Of a DNA stretch of 64,000 nt, positions 29,175 to 40,204 are shown one piece after another. Source of the DNA: Conchocele bisecta (lineage: Eukaryota; Mollusca; Bivalvia; Lucinida; Thyasiridae). Both the position numbers and the translations under genes were made by a program. The notes under the pieces were generated by a model, which saw only the letters and a program-made list of their open reading frames with translations, was not told the origin of the DNA and ran no database searches. Position 1 is the first letter of the stretch. The number at the start of each line of letters is the position of its first letter. The stretch spans positions 49,246,418 through 49,310,417 of the forward strand of contig CM055268.1 in NCBI GenBank assembly GCA_029237695.1, in the 5' to 3' direction.

Positions 29175-29335
29175 GGTGCCGTTTCACTAAACGTCGAATG
29201 ACTAAAATTTTCGTATAAAGGGCAAATTTAGGATCATAGGGAAATTTCAATTGATGGATTTACATTTATCGAGCATAGGCTGCATATGCAGCCTATGCTC
29301 AATAAATCAAAATCCATCAATTGAAATTTCAAATG
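29175..29335. mobile_element. Foldback element, GTTTCACTAAAC family, copy 2
   Basis: GCCGTTTCACTAAACGTCGA begins it, and the perfect centre GAGCATAGGCTGCATATGCA is intact. The right end is truncated after TTGAAATTTCAAATG. Confidence 0.7.
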
Positions 29336-29339
29336 ACTT

Positions 29340-29890
29340 AGAAGTTTACATTTTTACATTTTTGTCAACATTTGCGTTAAAGTTTTCAGATACCTACTAT
29401 CTATGTAACCATAAGTTGGATTTGCTTGAAAAACCTTTAATGCTTATTGGTCATCATCCATATATTCATTCTGTGTTCCACTCATGCGGCCCCTGTGCCC
29501 CAAGGTCAAGACAAAATGACTTATAAGTTTGCATTATTATAAAATCTGCGTTAAAGTATTTACATACCTTATATCTCCACAATTGTTACTCCAATTTACT
29601 TCCAACTTCCAATACTTCCTTTTCATCATCCATATTTTCATTCCATAGCCTGCCCATGTGGTCCACATGCCCAAGGTCAAGGTCAAATGACTTTGAAATT
29701 TGTGCTAAAGTTTTTACATACCTTATATCTCCACAACACTTAATCCGATTTACTTCAAACTTCAAATAATTCTTTATTATCATCCATATTTTCATTCTAT
29801 AGCACATCCCTGCGGACCACATGCCCAAGATCAAGGTCAACTGACTTTAAAAGTTGCGTTAAAGCTTTTACATAAATTATATCTCCTGAA
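29340..29890. repeat. Tandem repeat, about 165 bp units, three copies
   Basis: Units share TTTTTACATACCTTATATCT, TTATCATCCATATTTTCATT and CCCAAGGTCAAGGTCAAATG. The same unit family appears in the Helitron-related elements at 32874-33640 and 56575-56928. Confidence 0.75.
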
Positions 29891-29904
29891 CCCTTAATTC
29901 AAAC

Positions 29905-30165
29905 TTGAAATAAATACACTCTGAGACCAGTAGATGCCTCGGCGGGCTCGACATGCGGGCTGCGGCCATCTGGTTTTATTGACAATATTCAGTTCTGACT
30001 TTGGGATTTCCCCCCCCCCATTTGTACATGTACTTGAACATGTACATTGTACATGTACAGGTAATATATGGGATTTAGTACTAAACACATTTACCCAGCC
30101 TTAAATGACCTTAGCTGTTGATAGGCTGTTAAACCCCAACAAACAAACAAACAAACATTTTATTT
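29905..30165 (+). mobile_element. Retroposon tail region
   Basis: It ends GCCTTAAATGACCTTAGCTG TTGATAGGCTGTTAAACCCC and then an ACAA repeat. It contains a TGTACATGTACTTGAACATG palindromic run. Confidence 0.5.
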
Positions 30166-30184
30166 TTGGCTTTTTAGTTACTTG

Positions 30185-30480
30185 AGAGTTGAATCCGGTG
30201 AAACCTATTATAAAAGTTGTAAGACTAGTACTAATCCTATTACTTTTAGGGAGTGGGACTAAGTGATTCTTGTGTTTTTGAGGACCTGGATCAGGATATT
30301 CTAATTTCAGGGCTGAATATATATATAATTTTTATGTTAATATTCAATTCTGATTTTCGGATTCCCTCCCCACCCCCCGTCCGTACAGGTGAAATTTGAC
30401 CCTGTTAACCCAGCATAAATGATCTTAACTGTTGACAGGCTTTTAAACACCATTAAATAAATAATTTCTTTCGTTAATAA
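30185..30480 (+). mobile_element. Retroposon-like repeat O, copy 2
   Basis: TACTAATCCTATTACTTTTA GGG, TCTAATTTCAGGGCTGAATA and the tail CTTAACTGTTGACAGGC are as in copy 1, without an insertion. Confidence 0.6.
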
Positions 30481-30901
30481 CTTTAATCCTCTTCACAGAT
30501 TTGGAGAATATTTGATAACAATAGCTTGTGTACCCCACCACCCAATGCCCAATGTCAAAGTTAATTAATTGGTATGTTCACTTTGTGACTGAGGCTGTCA
30601 GTGAGGGGATTTCCTTGAGTAACAATGACATTCTTGTTTACTAACAGATGAGTATATTTAGATGCAAAGTTGTTTCACCAGAATAATAGATACCGGTATC
30701 TAACCCAATATAATTTCCATTTTACTCTCACTTACAATTCCATCTGCATATGTTGCGGATGTTCATTTCTACATCCAATATGGCTTCAAAACCCACCTGT
30801 GACAATGCAATATCAGCATGTTTTGCATTAAGGTACATGTATTGACAGATGTATAAAATATATAGAGTAATATCTACGGTGTTCCGTTAAAGCTGTTGTA
30901 A

Positions 30902-31211
30902 TTTATCCCGTCAACACAGTGCGTATGTGCCGTGAAACACGGTGCCGTGAAACATTTTTGATATCCTGTCAATACGACCTAATCACTGCGTATGAATATG
31001 TGCTGTGGCTGGGAATATTTTTTTGCATTTTAAAGCCATTAGTAGGTGTTGACGGGATAAATAGAATAGTAGGTTAGTGCCGTGAATGGGAAAAATATCT
31101 GGGGCGGCTTGGAAACGGGATGTGCTCGGCAGAGCCTCGCCCATCCCGTTTCCTAAGCCTTGCCAGATATTTTTTCCCATTCACGGCACTATAACCTATT
31201 ATTCTCTATAT
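30902..31211. mobile_element. MITE family A, copy 5
   Basis: It runs from TTTATCCCGTCAACACAGTG to CACTATAACCTATTATTCTC. It is among the best-preserved copies. Confidence 0.8.
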
Positions 31212-31267
31212 CACTATCGGGTTGAAACTGTTGTAGTATCGTCATCGTATTAACATACTATCGTAAT

Positions 31268-31451
31268 CATCCATTATGGCTGTGATAATGTAATAAATTC
31301 AGTATAATAATTCTGCATACTTTAATCATCAAATATATGCAGTCGTTTGTTCTATATGGTATAATGCATTTCGGGAAAAATAAATGATTTCTCCCTCAAT
31401 GTATACTTTGCTAGATATGTATACTTTGCAATTTTGATGAAATCGGCTACT
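31268..31451. mobile_element. MITE family B, half copy
   Basis: It begins inside the core (TATGGCTGTGATAATG) and keeps only the right arm to TGATGAAATCGGCTAC. Confidence 0.75.
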
Positions 31452-31454
31452 AGT

Positions 31455-31810
31455 TTGACCCTCAGGTACGTTTTTGGCTTTCTTGTATGTGTGAGTTGAA
31501 TCTGGTTATACCCCTTATAACAGTAAGCTACTGGTATTACTGGTACTTTTAGGGGAAGGGGCCAGGGATTGAACCCATTGGCCTGGGCTAAGCCTTAAAT
31601 GGCCTTAGCTTTTGATAGGTCATTAAACACAAATAAATCTGGTCATTCTGATTCATCCTTAACGGAATCCCGACCGTAAACCTGATTTGTCCCTCAAGTA
31701 TGTCTTTGACTTTATTGTATTTCAGAGTTGAATCTGGTTATAAGAGTAATCTTACCAGTATTACTTTTACTGAGGGGAAGGGACCAAGTGACTGGTGTGG
31801 TACACAGGTG
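31455..31810 (+). mobile_element. Retroposon-like repeat O, two partial copies
   Basis: Two tandem pieces each read GAATCTGGTTATA, TACTTTTA and AGGGG(A)AGGGACCAAG-type sequence. The first ends with CTTAGCTTTTGATAGGTCAT. Confidence 0.5.
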
Positions 31811-32353
31811 GAAGACTCGGACCTAGGACCCTATAAATGAATCATTTGTAAACCATTACCCCACCCACCAATGTCCATACAATAGACACTACAGCAAAGG
31901 CTATACTGTATAAGTTTAGACCATATAGGATGAATATAGTCACTGGACTCATTAGAGTTCATTAATATTAATGTGATATCGTTACTATTGATGAGATTAG
32001 TAAATTTTATGTTTTTGGGGAATTCCCCTTGGATTTAGATTAGGTAGCCAGCCACATTAGATAAAGAAATCACACCCAGTTCCCATAATGGGTGTTATTT
32101 AATTATTACTTAAAAGCACTGTCTCATAGGAAGTCACAGCATTTCATTTGCTTGCATTCCCAAAAGTTTGCATTTCCGTACCATAACCAGGATCAGGCAG
32201 ACAAGTCGGTTGCCTCATCTGTCATTTTGCCGATTTTTTTTAATGCTAAGAATTGAACAAATCCCGGGGGTGGTGGCGGGGAGAATGCTCCCTGTGGCCC
32301 CCATATCGGGACTTGGTTCGCTTCGTCTGGCTTTTACAGCCCTGCATTTTATT
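31811..32353. other. No gene supported
   Basis: The left edge has the family N end GGTGGAAGACTCGGACCTAG. At 32260-32330 a GC-richer patch (CGGGGGTGGTGGCGGGGAGA) sits in an open + frame, but no splice sites or family are recognised. Confidence 0.3.
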
Positions 32354-32556
32354 GAACTCTTTGCATGCTAGCGGCGAAAATATCCGCCAAACGAATTAAG
32401 AGTATATGTTTTATTTCTCTCTGTAAATATGTCTTGAAATTTCATTCGAATTGTGTCCTCATTTATAAGGAGAAATAAAAGAAAATATAATGAACTGTCA
32501 TCTGCTATTGTTGAACTATTTATAGCCCACAAATTTCCCAGCATACAAAGAGTTAA
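32354..32556. mobile_element. piggyBac-like MITE family F3, copy 1
   Basis: ACTCTTTGCATGCTAGCGGC and CAGCATACAAAGAGTTAA are the ends. The inside has TATGTCTTGAAATTTCATT and GAACTATTTATAGCCCAC. The central hairpin is shortened. Confidence 0.65.
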
Positions 32557-32873
32557 GTATTTTATCAGAAACTGTGATAAACATGGGAGATAATTTGGTT
32601 AGCCATTTTTGCTATGCATGTTCCAGTAAAGAAAACTTATGAAATAAAATTATTATCTGTTGTGAAATGATTATGCAATACCACATTTAAAAAGCAGTTT
32701 ACATTAGCGACATTAGTTTAATCAATATAAATAATGCACCTATCAATGTTTTGCCCCACAAGGGGGGCGGCGGGCAAACCCAAGGGATTTAGACATACTG
32801 CAATTTTTTTGGGTCTAAATCTCACCCCTGGAACATGGAAATTTATCAAAATCCCTGGAGTCGGAGATTTTCC

Positions 32874-33266
32874 AGGCATCAAAAGTATGTTGTATGTTGA
32901 GGGGTATATAGTAATAGTTTCCATAATTCTGTCTGTGTGTCCGTCCGTCCATAAGATTCGCGTTAAAGCTCTGCAACCATAAGTCAGATTGACTTGATAC
33001 ATCATATATTTCCTTATCATCATCCATATTTTCATTCCATACCACACCCATGCGACCTTCATGTCCAAACTCAAGGTCAAATTACATCGAAATTTGTGTC
33101 CGTAAGATTTATGTTAAAGTGTTTGGTTACTTATTATCTTTGCAACGGTAAGTCGGATTGACTTCAAACTTCATACCCATGCTACCTTCATGTCCAAGGT
33201 CAAGGTCAAATTACTTGTCTAGGCGACGGCCGGGGGTATATGTGAGCCCCTGCTCACTTTCTCTAG
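32874..33266 (+). mobile_element. Helitron-related element
   Basis: The left has AAAGTATGTTGTATGTTGAG GGGTATATAG. The right has CGGGGGTATATGTGAGCCCC, a GTGAGC..GCTCAC hairpin and TTTCTCTAG|T. The interior is about 165 bp type sequence with CCATATTTTCATTCCAT. Confidence 0.6.
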
Positions 33267-33428
33267 TTTTCCTTCTTTCTCAATAAAATTCATTGTTTGA
33301 CAGCATTTTAGAATCCTTTCCTTCATTTTAATTGGAAATGATTCTAAAATGCTGCCAAACAATGTTTTTGATGACAGAAATGGAAAATATAAAATAAACA
33401 ACAGACAACAAAATTTAATTCAGCAGTG
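33267..33428. mobile_element. piggyBac-like MITE family F, worn copy
   Basis: TTTCTCAATAAAATTCATTG, GCATTTTAGAATCCTTTCC and GGAAATGATTCTAAAATGCT are present. It lies between two Helitron-related elements. Confidence 0.6.
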
Positions 33429-33429
33429 T

Positions 33430-34133
33430 CTGTATTTGCGTTGAAGTTTTCGGGTACCCATTGGCTCTGCAACAGTAAGTCGGATTGACATCAAACTTCA
33501 TATACATGTACTTCCTTATCATCATCCATATTTTCATTCCATACCACACCCATGCGGCCTTCATATCCACAGTCAAGGTCAATTACTTAGAAAGAAATTT
33601 GCGTTAAAGTTTTTTTTAAATGTTTGCGTTTTTGTTTGTCGGTCAGGCGGCGGCCGGCAGGCGCGGATCTAGGATTTCGGGTTAGGGGGGGCGTAACTAT
33701 TTTGCAATACTTGACTATATTATCGAACGAGCCATGCTCTTTCTCAAGAGCCATGCTCGTTCGATAATATAGTCAAGTATTGGAAAATAGTCGACCGAGC
33801 AGAGCTCGGGATAGCGCTAGGGGCGTCCCCGGAAATTTTTTGAAATCTACATCACATTTCCTGCGTTCTGGCGCATTTTGGAGCAAAAATATTGACACTG
33901 TCACAGTATGTTTAGACATGATTTTTGATTCAAAACGTTTAAATTTTGAAACAATAAGACAACGACCGAAAAATGCATGGAATACATGGCACTTGGCATG
34001 AAACGTGCCTTGCAACTTGTAAAAAATCTTTACTCAGCGAATTGTAGGGGGGGCACGCGCCGCCCCTCCCCCCCCCACACTTAAATCCGCCCATGGCCGG
34101 GGGTATCCGTGAGCCTCTGCTCACTTGCCCTAG
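33430..34133 (+). mobile_element. Second Helitron-related element, split by an E' element
   Basis: It begins in the same unit sequence as its neighbour and ends GGGTATCCGTGAGCCTCTGC TCACTTGCCCTAG|T. The E' element (33655-34096) sits within GGCGGCCGG|...|GGCCGGGGGTATCC. Confidence 0.55.
33655..34096. mobile_element. Foldback element E', copy 1
   Basis: Ends GGCGCGGATCTAGGATTTCG and AAATCCGCCCATG flank a hairpin, GCAATACTTGACTATATTAT with its inverse. About 250 bp of shared sequence (CACATTTCCTGCGTTCTGGC) follows. Copy 2 is at 48068-48482. Confidence 0.75.
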
Positions 34134-34299
34134 TGTAAAAATGGGTTCAGAAATATGATGCAAATCTATATAATTAAAATATTTGTGTGTTTCATCATTC
34201 TTCTACATCTATCTCCAGTGCCTTGCAAATGTTTTGTTGAAAAACATAACAAATCAATATATCAAGTGCATGTATTTGAAATGATTACCAATATTCTTG

Positions 34300-34605
34300 T
34301 AGCCTATTTCACCAACATTACAAAGTATACTTATCTAGCAAAGTATATTTTGAGGGAGAAATTTTCAATTTTAGGATAAATTTATTACTTTTTTATTATA
34401 CTGAATTTATTTCATTATCACAGGCATTTTGGCTGTGATAATGTAATAAATTCAGTATAATAATTCTGCATACTTTTAATCATCAAATATATGCAGTCGT
34501 TAGTTATATATGAAATAATGCATTTCGGGAAAAATGAATGATTACTCCCTCAAAGTATACTTTGCTAGAAAAGTATACATGGCGATGTTGGTGAAATAGG
34601 CTACT
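34300..34605. mobile_element. MITE family B, copy 8 (full)
   Basis: A complete copy with the core hairpin and one mismatch in it (CACAGGCATTTTGGCTGTG). Confidence 0.85.
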
Positions 34606-34747
34606 GATAATGGACAATTTTGTTGTCATGAATAGTCTTGTGTCAATAAAATCAAATGTTCTGTACAAAACATATCCATGAGCTTTGTGATATGACCTAA
34701 TCTGTTACTGCTCAATAATAATACTAAATAATAAAGTAACATGCATT

Positions 34748-34998
34748 TTAACCCTTTCACCCCTAAGTAACTGGAATGGACTGTGATATTATGCTAATTT
34801 TCCGACCAATCCAATCGTCACAAAATAATTTTCAGATTAGTCCATTTATGAAAAGGAGGTGTTTTTGTTGTAAAAAAATATGAAAATTATTGCAAAAAGT
34901 GCAGATCCTGATAAGACGGCTCGTTACGAGCCGGCTCATCTGGATCTGCACAGTTTGCATAAACCGCTATAGCGGGATTTCGGGTTCAAATGGTTAAA
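34748..34998. mobile_element. piggyBac-like MITE family D, copy 3
   Basis: TTAACCCTTTCACCCCTAAG and GGTTCAAATGGTTAA are the ends, with GACGGCTCGTTACGAGCCGG central. Confidence 0.75.
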
Positions 34999-35009
34999 GT
35001 ACTTATGTT

Positions 35010-35311
35010 CTGTTTTGAGACCATCTCAATGTACAAGTGGGTGGTTGGTCTGGCAAACGTGATCGTGTAAATTAATGGTGGGGTTCCTCCTTATAGGAAT
35101 CACGGTTTGCCTTGTTTGGCCCTTGGGTACGTTTTTATCTTTGGCTCTTTTTGTTACCTGTGAGTTGAATTGGGTTATTGCCCATTATAAAAGTAGCTAG
35201 ATTTATATTACTGATCCTTCTGCTTTTGGGAGGGGGCCAATTGATTCTGGTGTGGCGAGGACCTGGCATCAGATCAGGATCATTCTAATTTCAGGGCTGA
35301 ATATTATATAT
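35010..35311 (+). mobile_element. Retroposon-like repeat O, copy cut by the 4.7 kb element
   Basis: CACGGTTTGCCTTGTTTGGC and TCTAATTTCAGGGCTGAATA match the family. The 4.7 kb TIR element interrupts it at TATATAT. Confidence 0.5.
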
Positions 35312-36630
35312 GGGCCGCACTCTGTGAAAACCAGCCTTAATGACAAAATTTTCGATTTTCACTTTTTTTACATTTTCTGATGCGGACACCTTTCAAAAAC
35401 AATATTCTGAAAAGAAAATGCAATTATGTTTCATAGTTTTTGTTTTTGTTTTATCAAACTTTTTGTAGCACCATGTGAATCACACACAGAAAAAAGACAG
35501 CGACGTTTGTACAATGCAACTCAACAGTACGTTGCTGATAAGTTACACTAAATGTATCTACAAGTGTTAGTATGTATACTATCAAACATTGAACAGAAAT
35601 TCAGAATACAACTATGATATACACATGTAGTGAACAAAACAAACGCACCACTAATTAGCCGACCTGTGGCTTCGTAATTTGCCACCATCCCCATAATAGA
35701 TTGAATTCATACATGATAAATGTGTCGTCAGAAAGATACATTGCACTTATTTCTGAATTTAGGCCAGAATATAATTGACGTCATTTACAGTTAATTGTGA
35801 CGTCATTTATTGATGTAGACATTACGTCACCGAACACCAAAAAACTAAACGGCATTCCTGGTGTTTGAAATTGTAAATTATATGCACATTGTATCAGTGA
35901 TTGAAACAAATTCATCTTTTTTCTGTAGAAATGAATGACCAGAATTTGGATAGACTTTTGATAGGACTATGGCTGCACATATCAACAACTTTGAAATGCG
36001 CCCGATGGGGTCTAGAGGGTAGTCGGACACCCCAGGAGATTTTTGAACAAATTGAAAATCGACTGTCCATTCCCGACTCTCGGAATTATATTTACATCTC
36101 AGAAAGCGGGAGGAACGTTTTCCTGTGTAGCCAATATGACTGACGGACGGGCTAATGTACATGTACCCCGTACTAGCAGGTATATGGTAAAATGCTGCGC
36201 TGACCCCCACTACCTCGGCTGCCAACCGCCGCCACTGCCACCCCCCCCCCCCCCCCCCCCCAACCCATACCACACCGAGGGAAGATATTGTTAGGCGAGT
36301 CCTCTTAAACAGTTATTGTGCGGGATACCCGTCTCGACCTTGTCTATGAATTTATCAACCGTACTATGCAGATTCCTTCGAACATTTGTTATTTTCACGA
36401 GTTATATCCGCGCGACAGCATACGTATTTATTTATAAAATGGAATGCATAGTTGTTAAAATCTAAAGTGGTCAACAGAACATTCAGAGCAAAATTATCAA
36501 TTACTGTGTATTTTTGTATTTGTGTGGGTTTTAATTTTTGATAATGGGTTTTCCACTTGAATTTTTTTTTCATAAACCTGCAATATGTATACATCAATGT
36601 CGGGAAAATGTGGAGATGTAAGGGAGAAAA

Positions 36631-36885
36631 ATGACTCGGAAAGGGGGCACTAAACGCCACAGGAATGTGTTGCGTGATAACATCCAGAGGAATGTGTTGC
36701 GTTATGACATCCAGGGTATCACAAAGCCAGCTATCCGCCGTTTGGCTCGCCGAGGTGGTGTGAAGTGAATCTCTGGCCTGATCTACGAAGAGACCCGTGG
36801 TGTCCTCAAGGAGAATGTAATCCATGATGCAATCACTTACACCGAGCACGCCAAGAGAAAGACTGTAATCGCCCTAATAAACTAA
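36631..36885 (+). pseudogene. Histone H4 pseudogene
   Basis: ATG then [65 protein letters not shown] and a terminal TAA: this is H4 from its N-terminal basic tail to near the end. Defects are visible. The nine codons of RNVLRDNIQ are duplicated in tandem, a TGA at 36766-36768 replaces an Arg codon, three codons are missing after GVLK, and the last 15 or so residues are gone. The usual H4 N-terminal SGRGKGGKGL is shortened. It has no function as H4. It sits within the 4.7 kb TIR element, perhaps as captured host sequence. Confidence 0.9.
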
Positions 36886-37040
36886 ATTTGACCCAATCAC
36901 AAAATAGATTTCGTTGGAATGAGGCTCCACAGCCTGTGACATTTGTTTAGACGCGTTTAATCTGCAAAGCTGGAATGTGTGTCTATTTGCTTTATATTAT
37001 TTACACGCCTTCGACTAAAACGGCCCTTTGATAATCGAGA

Positions 37041-38521
37041 GGGCCATGATGACCCTAATTCGCTCACCTGACTCCATGAACACCAGAGGAGAATGTGACA
37101 CTGAGTTCATGTGTTTTAAAAAAATTGTGCTATTTTTAGATGGCAGTCATCAGATTAAGCAATGACTCATTTTACCAAATCTGAAAATGCTTCACCCAAG
37201 GATCTTAACTTACTATGACGTTTGGCCAGCATCGGCCATGTGGTTCCTGAGAAAAAGACGTTCAAAATCTCGAATAAATGGACCTTTTGGAGTCCATCAT
37301 GGATGACATAATCATCCGATTCCGACACATATTGCACCAGAGTAATCGCCTCATCGATACCTTCAATTTGATATATAACATGAGCATATTTGGTCAAAAT
37401 TGAAATTTGACCTCACGGGCCACGCCCATTTTTGACCCCTTTGAAAGAGCATTCTACGTCGATCATTCCTACCAAGTTTCGTCAAAATCCGGCTGGCGGT
37501 TCATGAGAAGAAGATTTTTTAAGAATTTGTGCTATTTTTAGACGGCGGCCATCTTGGATTAGCTACGACCTCTATTTTAACAAATCTGAAAAGGCTTCAC
37601 CCATGGACCATAACTTTGAAGTTTGGCCACCATGGGCCAAGCGGTTCGTATGAAGAAGAATTTTGAAATCTCTAATAAAAGAACGACCTTTTTACCTTTC
37701 GGTAGCCATCTTGGATGACATGACCATCAAATTTCGACAAAAAAATGTACCAGAGCGATCGCCTCTTTGATACCTTCGATTTGATATAGACATGACTATA
37801 TTCCGTCAAAAATAAAATTTTACCCCACGAGCCACGCCCATTTTTGACCCCGGGGTCACCATTTTAACAACTTTGAAAGAGCATTGTACATCGATCATTC
37901 CTACCAAGTTTCGTCGAAATCCGGCTGGCGGTTCATGAGAAAAATATTTTTTAAGAATTTGTGCTATTTTTAGACGGCGGCCATCTTAGATTAGCGACGA
38001 CCTCCGTTTTAACAAATCTGAAAAGGCCATAACTGTGAAGTTTGGCCACCATGGGCCAACCGGTTCGTGTGAAGAAGAATTTTGAAATCTCTAATAAAAG
38101 AACAACCTTTTGACCTTTCGGCTGCCATCTTGGATGACATGACCATCCAATTTCGACAAATAATGTACCAGAGCGATCGCATCTTTGATACCTTAGATTT
38201 GATATAGACATGACCATATTCGGTCATTGTACATCGATCATTCCTACCAAGTTTTGTCGAAATCCGGTTGGCGGTTCTTGAGAAGAAGATTTGTGAAGAA
38301 TTTGTGCTATTTTTAGACGGCGGCCATCTTGGATTACGTAATGACGACATTTTAACAATTGTGTAATCCCCCTACCTAAGGACCATGACCATGAAGTTTG
38401 GTGACTATAGGCCGAATGGTTACGAGGAGAAGACGTTTGAAAATGTTCACGGACGGACGACGGACGGACGACGGACACATTGCGGTAACAATAGCTCACA
38501 TGAGCTTCGCTCAGGTGAGCT
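37041..38521 (-). mobile_element. Helitron-related element with about 340 bp units
   Basis: Read on the minus strand it opens TTTTTTAGCTCACCTGAGCG AAGCTCATGTGAGC, then a TCCGTCCG run, and closes near GGGTCATCATGGCCCTCTCG, a hairpin plus a mutated CTTG. The interior is three to four diverged units with GACGGCGGCCATCTTGGATT and CATTCCTACCAAGTTT. Minus-strand frames across it follow the repeats and are not genes. Confidence 0.6.
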
Positions 38522-38529
38522 AAAAAACA

Positions 38530-39180
38530 AAGCACGCAGACGTACATTGTTTAGTACAATGTACATGTAGTAAGTAAATTAACAACGATCTGACAAAGTC
38601 GGACTTCTTAAATGTGTAAATGTTGGAGACCTGTGCATCTGTGCAGTCTGATCAGTGTCTGCAATGATTGCAAATATACTAGTAAAATTGCTATACATTC
38701 ATATAACCATATTTACAAGTGGTAATCTTAAAGAATATTTACATTATTATCAAACGGCAATCGAACGGCTGATTCAATTTTGATATTTTGTTAAGGTACA
38801 TGTAAGTGGTAGCAGATACATATACACATCAGTAGGCTACGTCCCTGGCGGCTACACTTATGTTCGCAGTAAGAATGCATGTGACACAATACCAACACAC
38901 TAAATACTAAAACATGTTTGGCCCAGTGTCATCATGATTCATGATACGATATGCCAGGAGCCGTGTATATTTGGCACCAGCATAATTTTGCATCTATGAT
39001 ACGCTTATTTTTCTGAAAATTTCCAAATTGTATTGTGTTGATTTTCGAAACATTCGACAGGCGAAACAGTAAATTAAACGAATTAAGCCCTGTGCCCAGT
39101 TCTATTCGTGACCATTTTTATCCATAATAGGTGTCCCAGTTAATGAGCAGTTAACGTTTGCGGCACACTTCCACGTAATC
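38530..39180. other. Interior of the 4.7 kb element; nothing recognised
   Basis: This is AT-rich sequence without splice-bounded exons or repeats that I can name. Confidence 0.3.
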
Positions 39181-39186
39181 TGAACG

Positions 39187-39380
39187 GGACCGTTTAGCAC
39201 AATTAGTAAAGAGCGCACTACCGCACACATGCACCCGACAGGTGGAAGACTATATATAGTGTACGAGATCAAGTGGGTGGGGTAATGGGATTTTTTTAAT
39301 AGGCATTTGTTTTGTGTCATAGGTCCGAGTCTTCCACCTGTGATGCACTCCGGGTTCGATCCTCAGTTTGTAAGTACATG
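39187..39380 (+). mobile_element. tRNA-headed SINE split by a family N MITE
   Basis: TTTAGCACAATTAGTAAAGA is an A-box region. CTCCGGGTTCGATCCTCAG, the B box, comes only after the N element (39239-39344), whose ends ACAGGTGGAAGAC and GTCTTCCACCTGT are exact inverses. Confidence 0.6.
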
Positions 39381-39990
39381 TATATCTGATCAGATGGTGG
39401 TCACCAGACAGTATAAGTTTGTTTGTTTTAGTATTCCGGTTTCAACCCAAAATAGAAACATACAGACGCCTCCGTCTACGCCGACTACACTTGTTCCCGT
39501 GTTTGTTTGTAAGTGTTGTATAAATAATTATAAATAAAATTTAAAAGAAATATTCGCAATATGATTACATAATACTGATTTTGTGATGTGTTAATGTTAT
39601 CTATAAAATACCGGTCGTATGGTTATTTAGTTTCAAATGTCAGGGCACAAGTCGTCCATATTAGGCATATATATTATAAAAATCATTTGTAATAATATGC
39701 CCATTTGTATACAAAATAATCGACAAAATGAATACGTGTTTCCTTGAAGGAAACCGAAAAAAAAAACACTTTCTGAACCACTATGAAAACAACTGTACAA
39801 TTCTGCCACGCGTATCCAACATTATCGTAATTGTGAGCCACAATTAGTAAAGCGTACGGCTATAAATATAACAACTTATTGCAATGACGCAACGATTTCA
39901 AGTGTCAAAATCCGACGTGACGTTGGTAAATTTAAGCGTAACTTTGCAACGTCATTTTCAGGCTTTCGTGACGTTGTCGTTAATATACGG
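39381..39990. other. Interior of the 4.7 kb element; nothing recognised
   Basis: AT-rich, with no exon or repeat. CAACGTCATTTTCAGGCTTT CGTGACGTTG near the right end is a weak inverted repeat within the terminal region. Confidence 0.3.
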
Positions 39991-40098
39991 CTGGTTTTCA
40001 CAGAGCTTCGCGGCCCATATGTTTGTATAGCAAATATAAACCCCAACACACAAACTCAATGTTACTTGTACAACCCTTCGAATGTTGAAATGAAAAGT

Positions 40099-40175
40099 CG
40101 ATGGTCTAGTAACATAAGGTCGTAACTGCTATGCTAAAGCATAGCAGTTACGACCTTATGTTACTAGACCATCGA
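40099..40175. repeat. Perfect 37 bp-arm hairpin
   Basis: CGATGGTCTAGTAACATAAG continuing GTCGTAACTGCTATGCT pairs without mismatch with its inverse across a loop of about 2 bases. AGCATAAGGTCGTAAGTGC at 9686 is related, so the arm belongs to a dispersed sequence. Confidence 0.8.
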
Positions 40176-40204
40176 AGTATTGTCTGCAGATGCATCATAT
40201 TTTT

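Larger units (their letters stand above)
35312..40016. mobile_element. 4.7 kb TIR element carrying an H4 pseudogene
   Basis: The left end GGGCCGCACTCTGTGAAAAC CAGCC matches the inverse of the right end GGCTGGTTTTCACAGAGCTT CGCGGCCC, and ATAT flanks both. Inside are a histone H4 pseudogene, a Helitron-related element (37041-38521), a SINE with a family N insertion (39180-39380), and otherwise unknown sequence. I see no transposase. Small MITEs with very similar GGGCCG..TCTGTGAAAA ends are, to my knowledge, common in bivalves, so this may be a large cargo-bearing relative. Confidence 0.55.

Noticed and set aside
32168..32371. A 67-codon + frame in a GC-richer patch
   Set aside because: No flanking splice sites, no family resemblance, and no repeat copies to compare.
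35901..36143. An 80-codon + frame inside the 4.7 kb element as a transposase remnant
   Set aside because: No recognisable domain or catalytic motif, and the opposite strand is open over the same stretch, so coding cannot be shown.
36364..36849. A 161-codon minus-strand frame
   Set aside because: It is the antisense of the histone H4 pseudogene, where codon bias keeps the opposite strand open.
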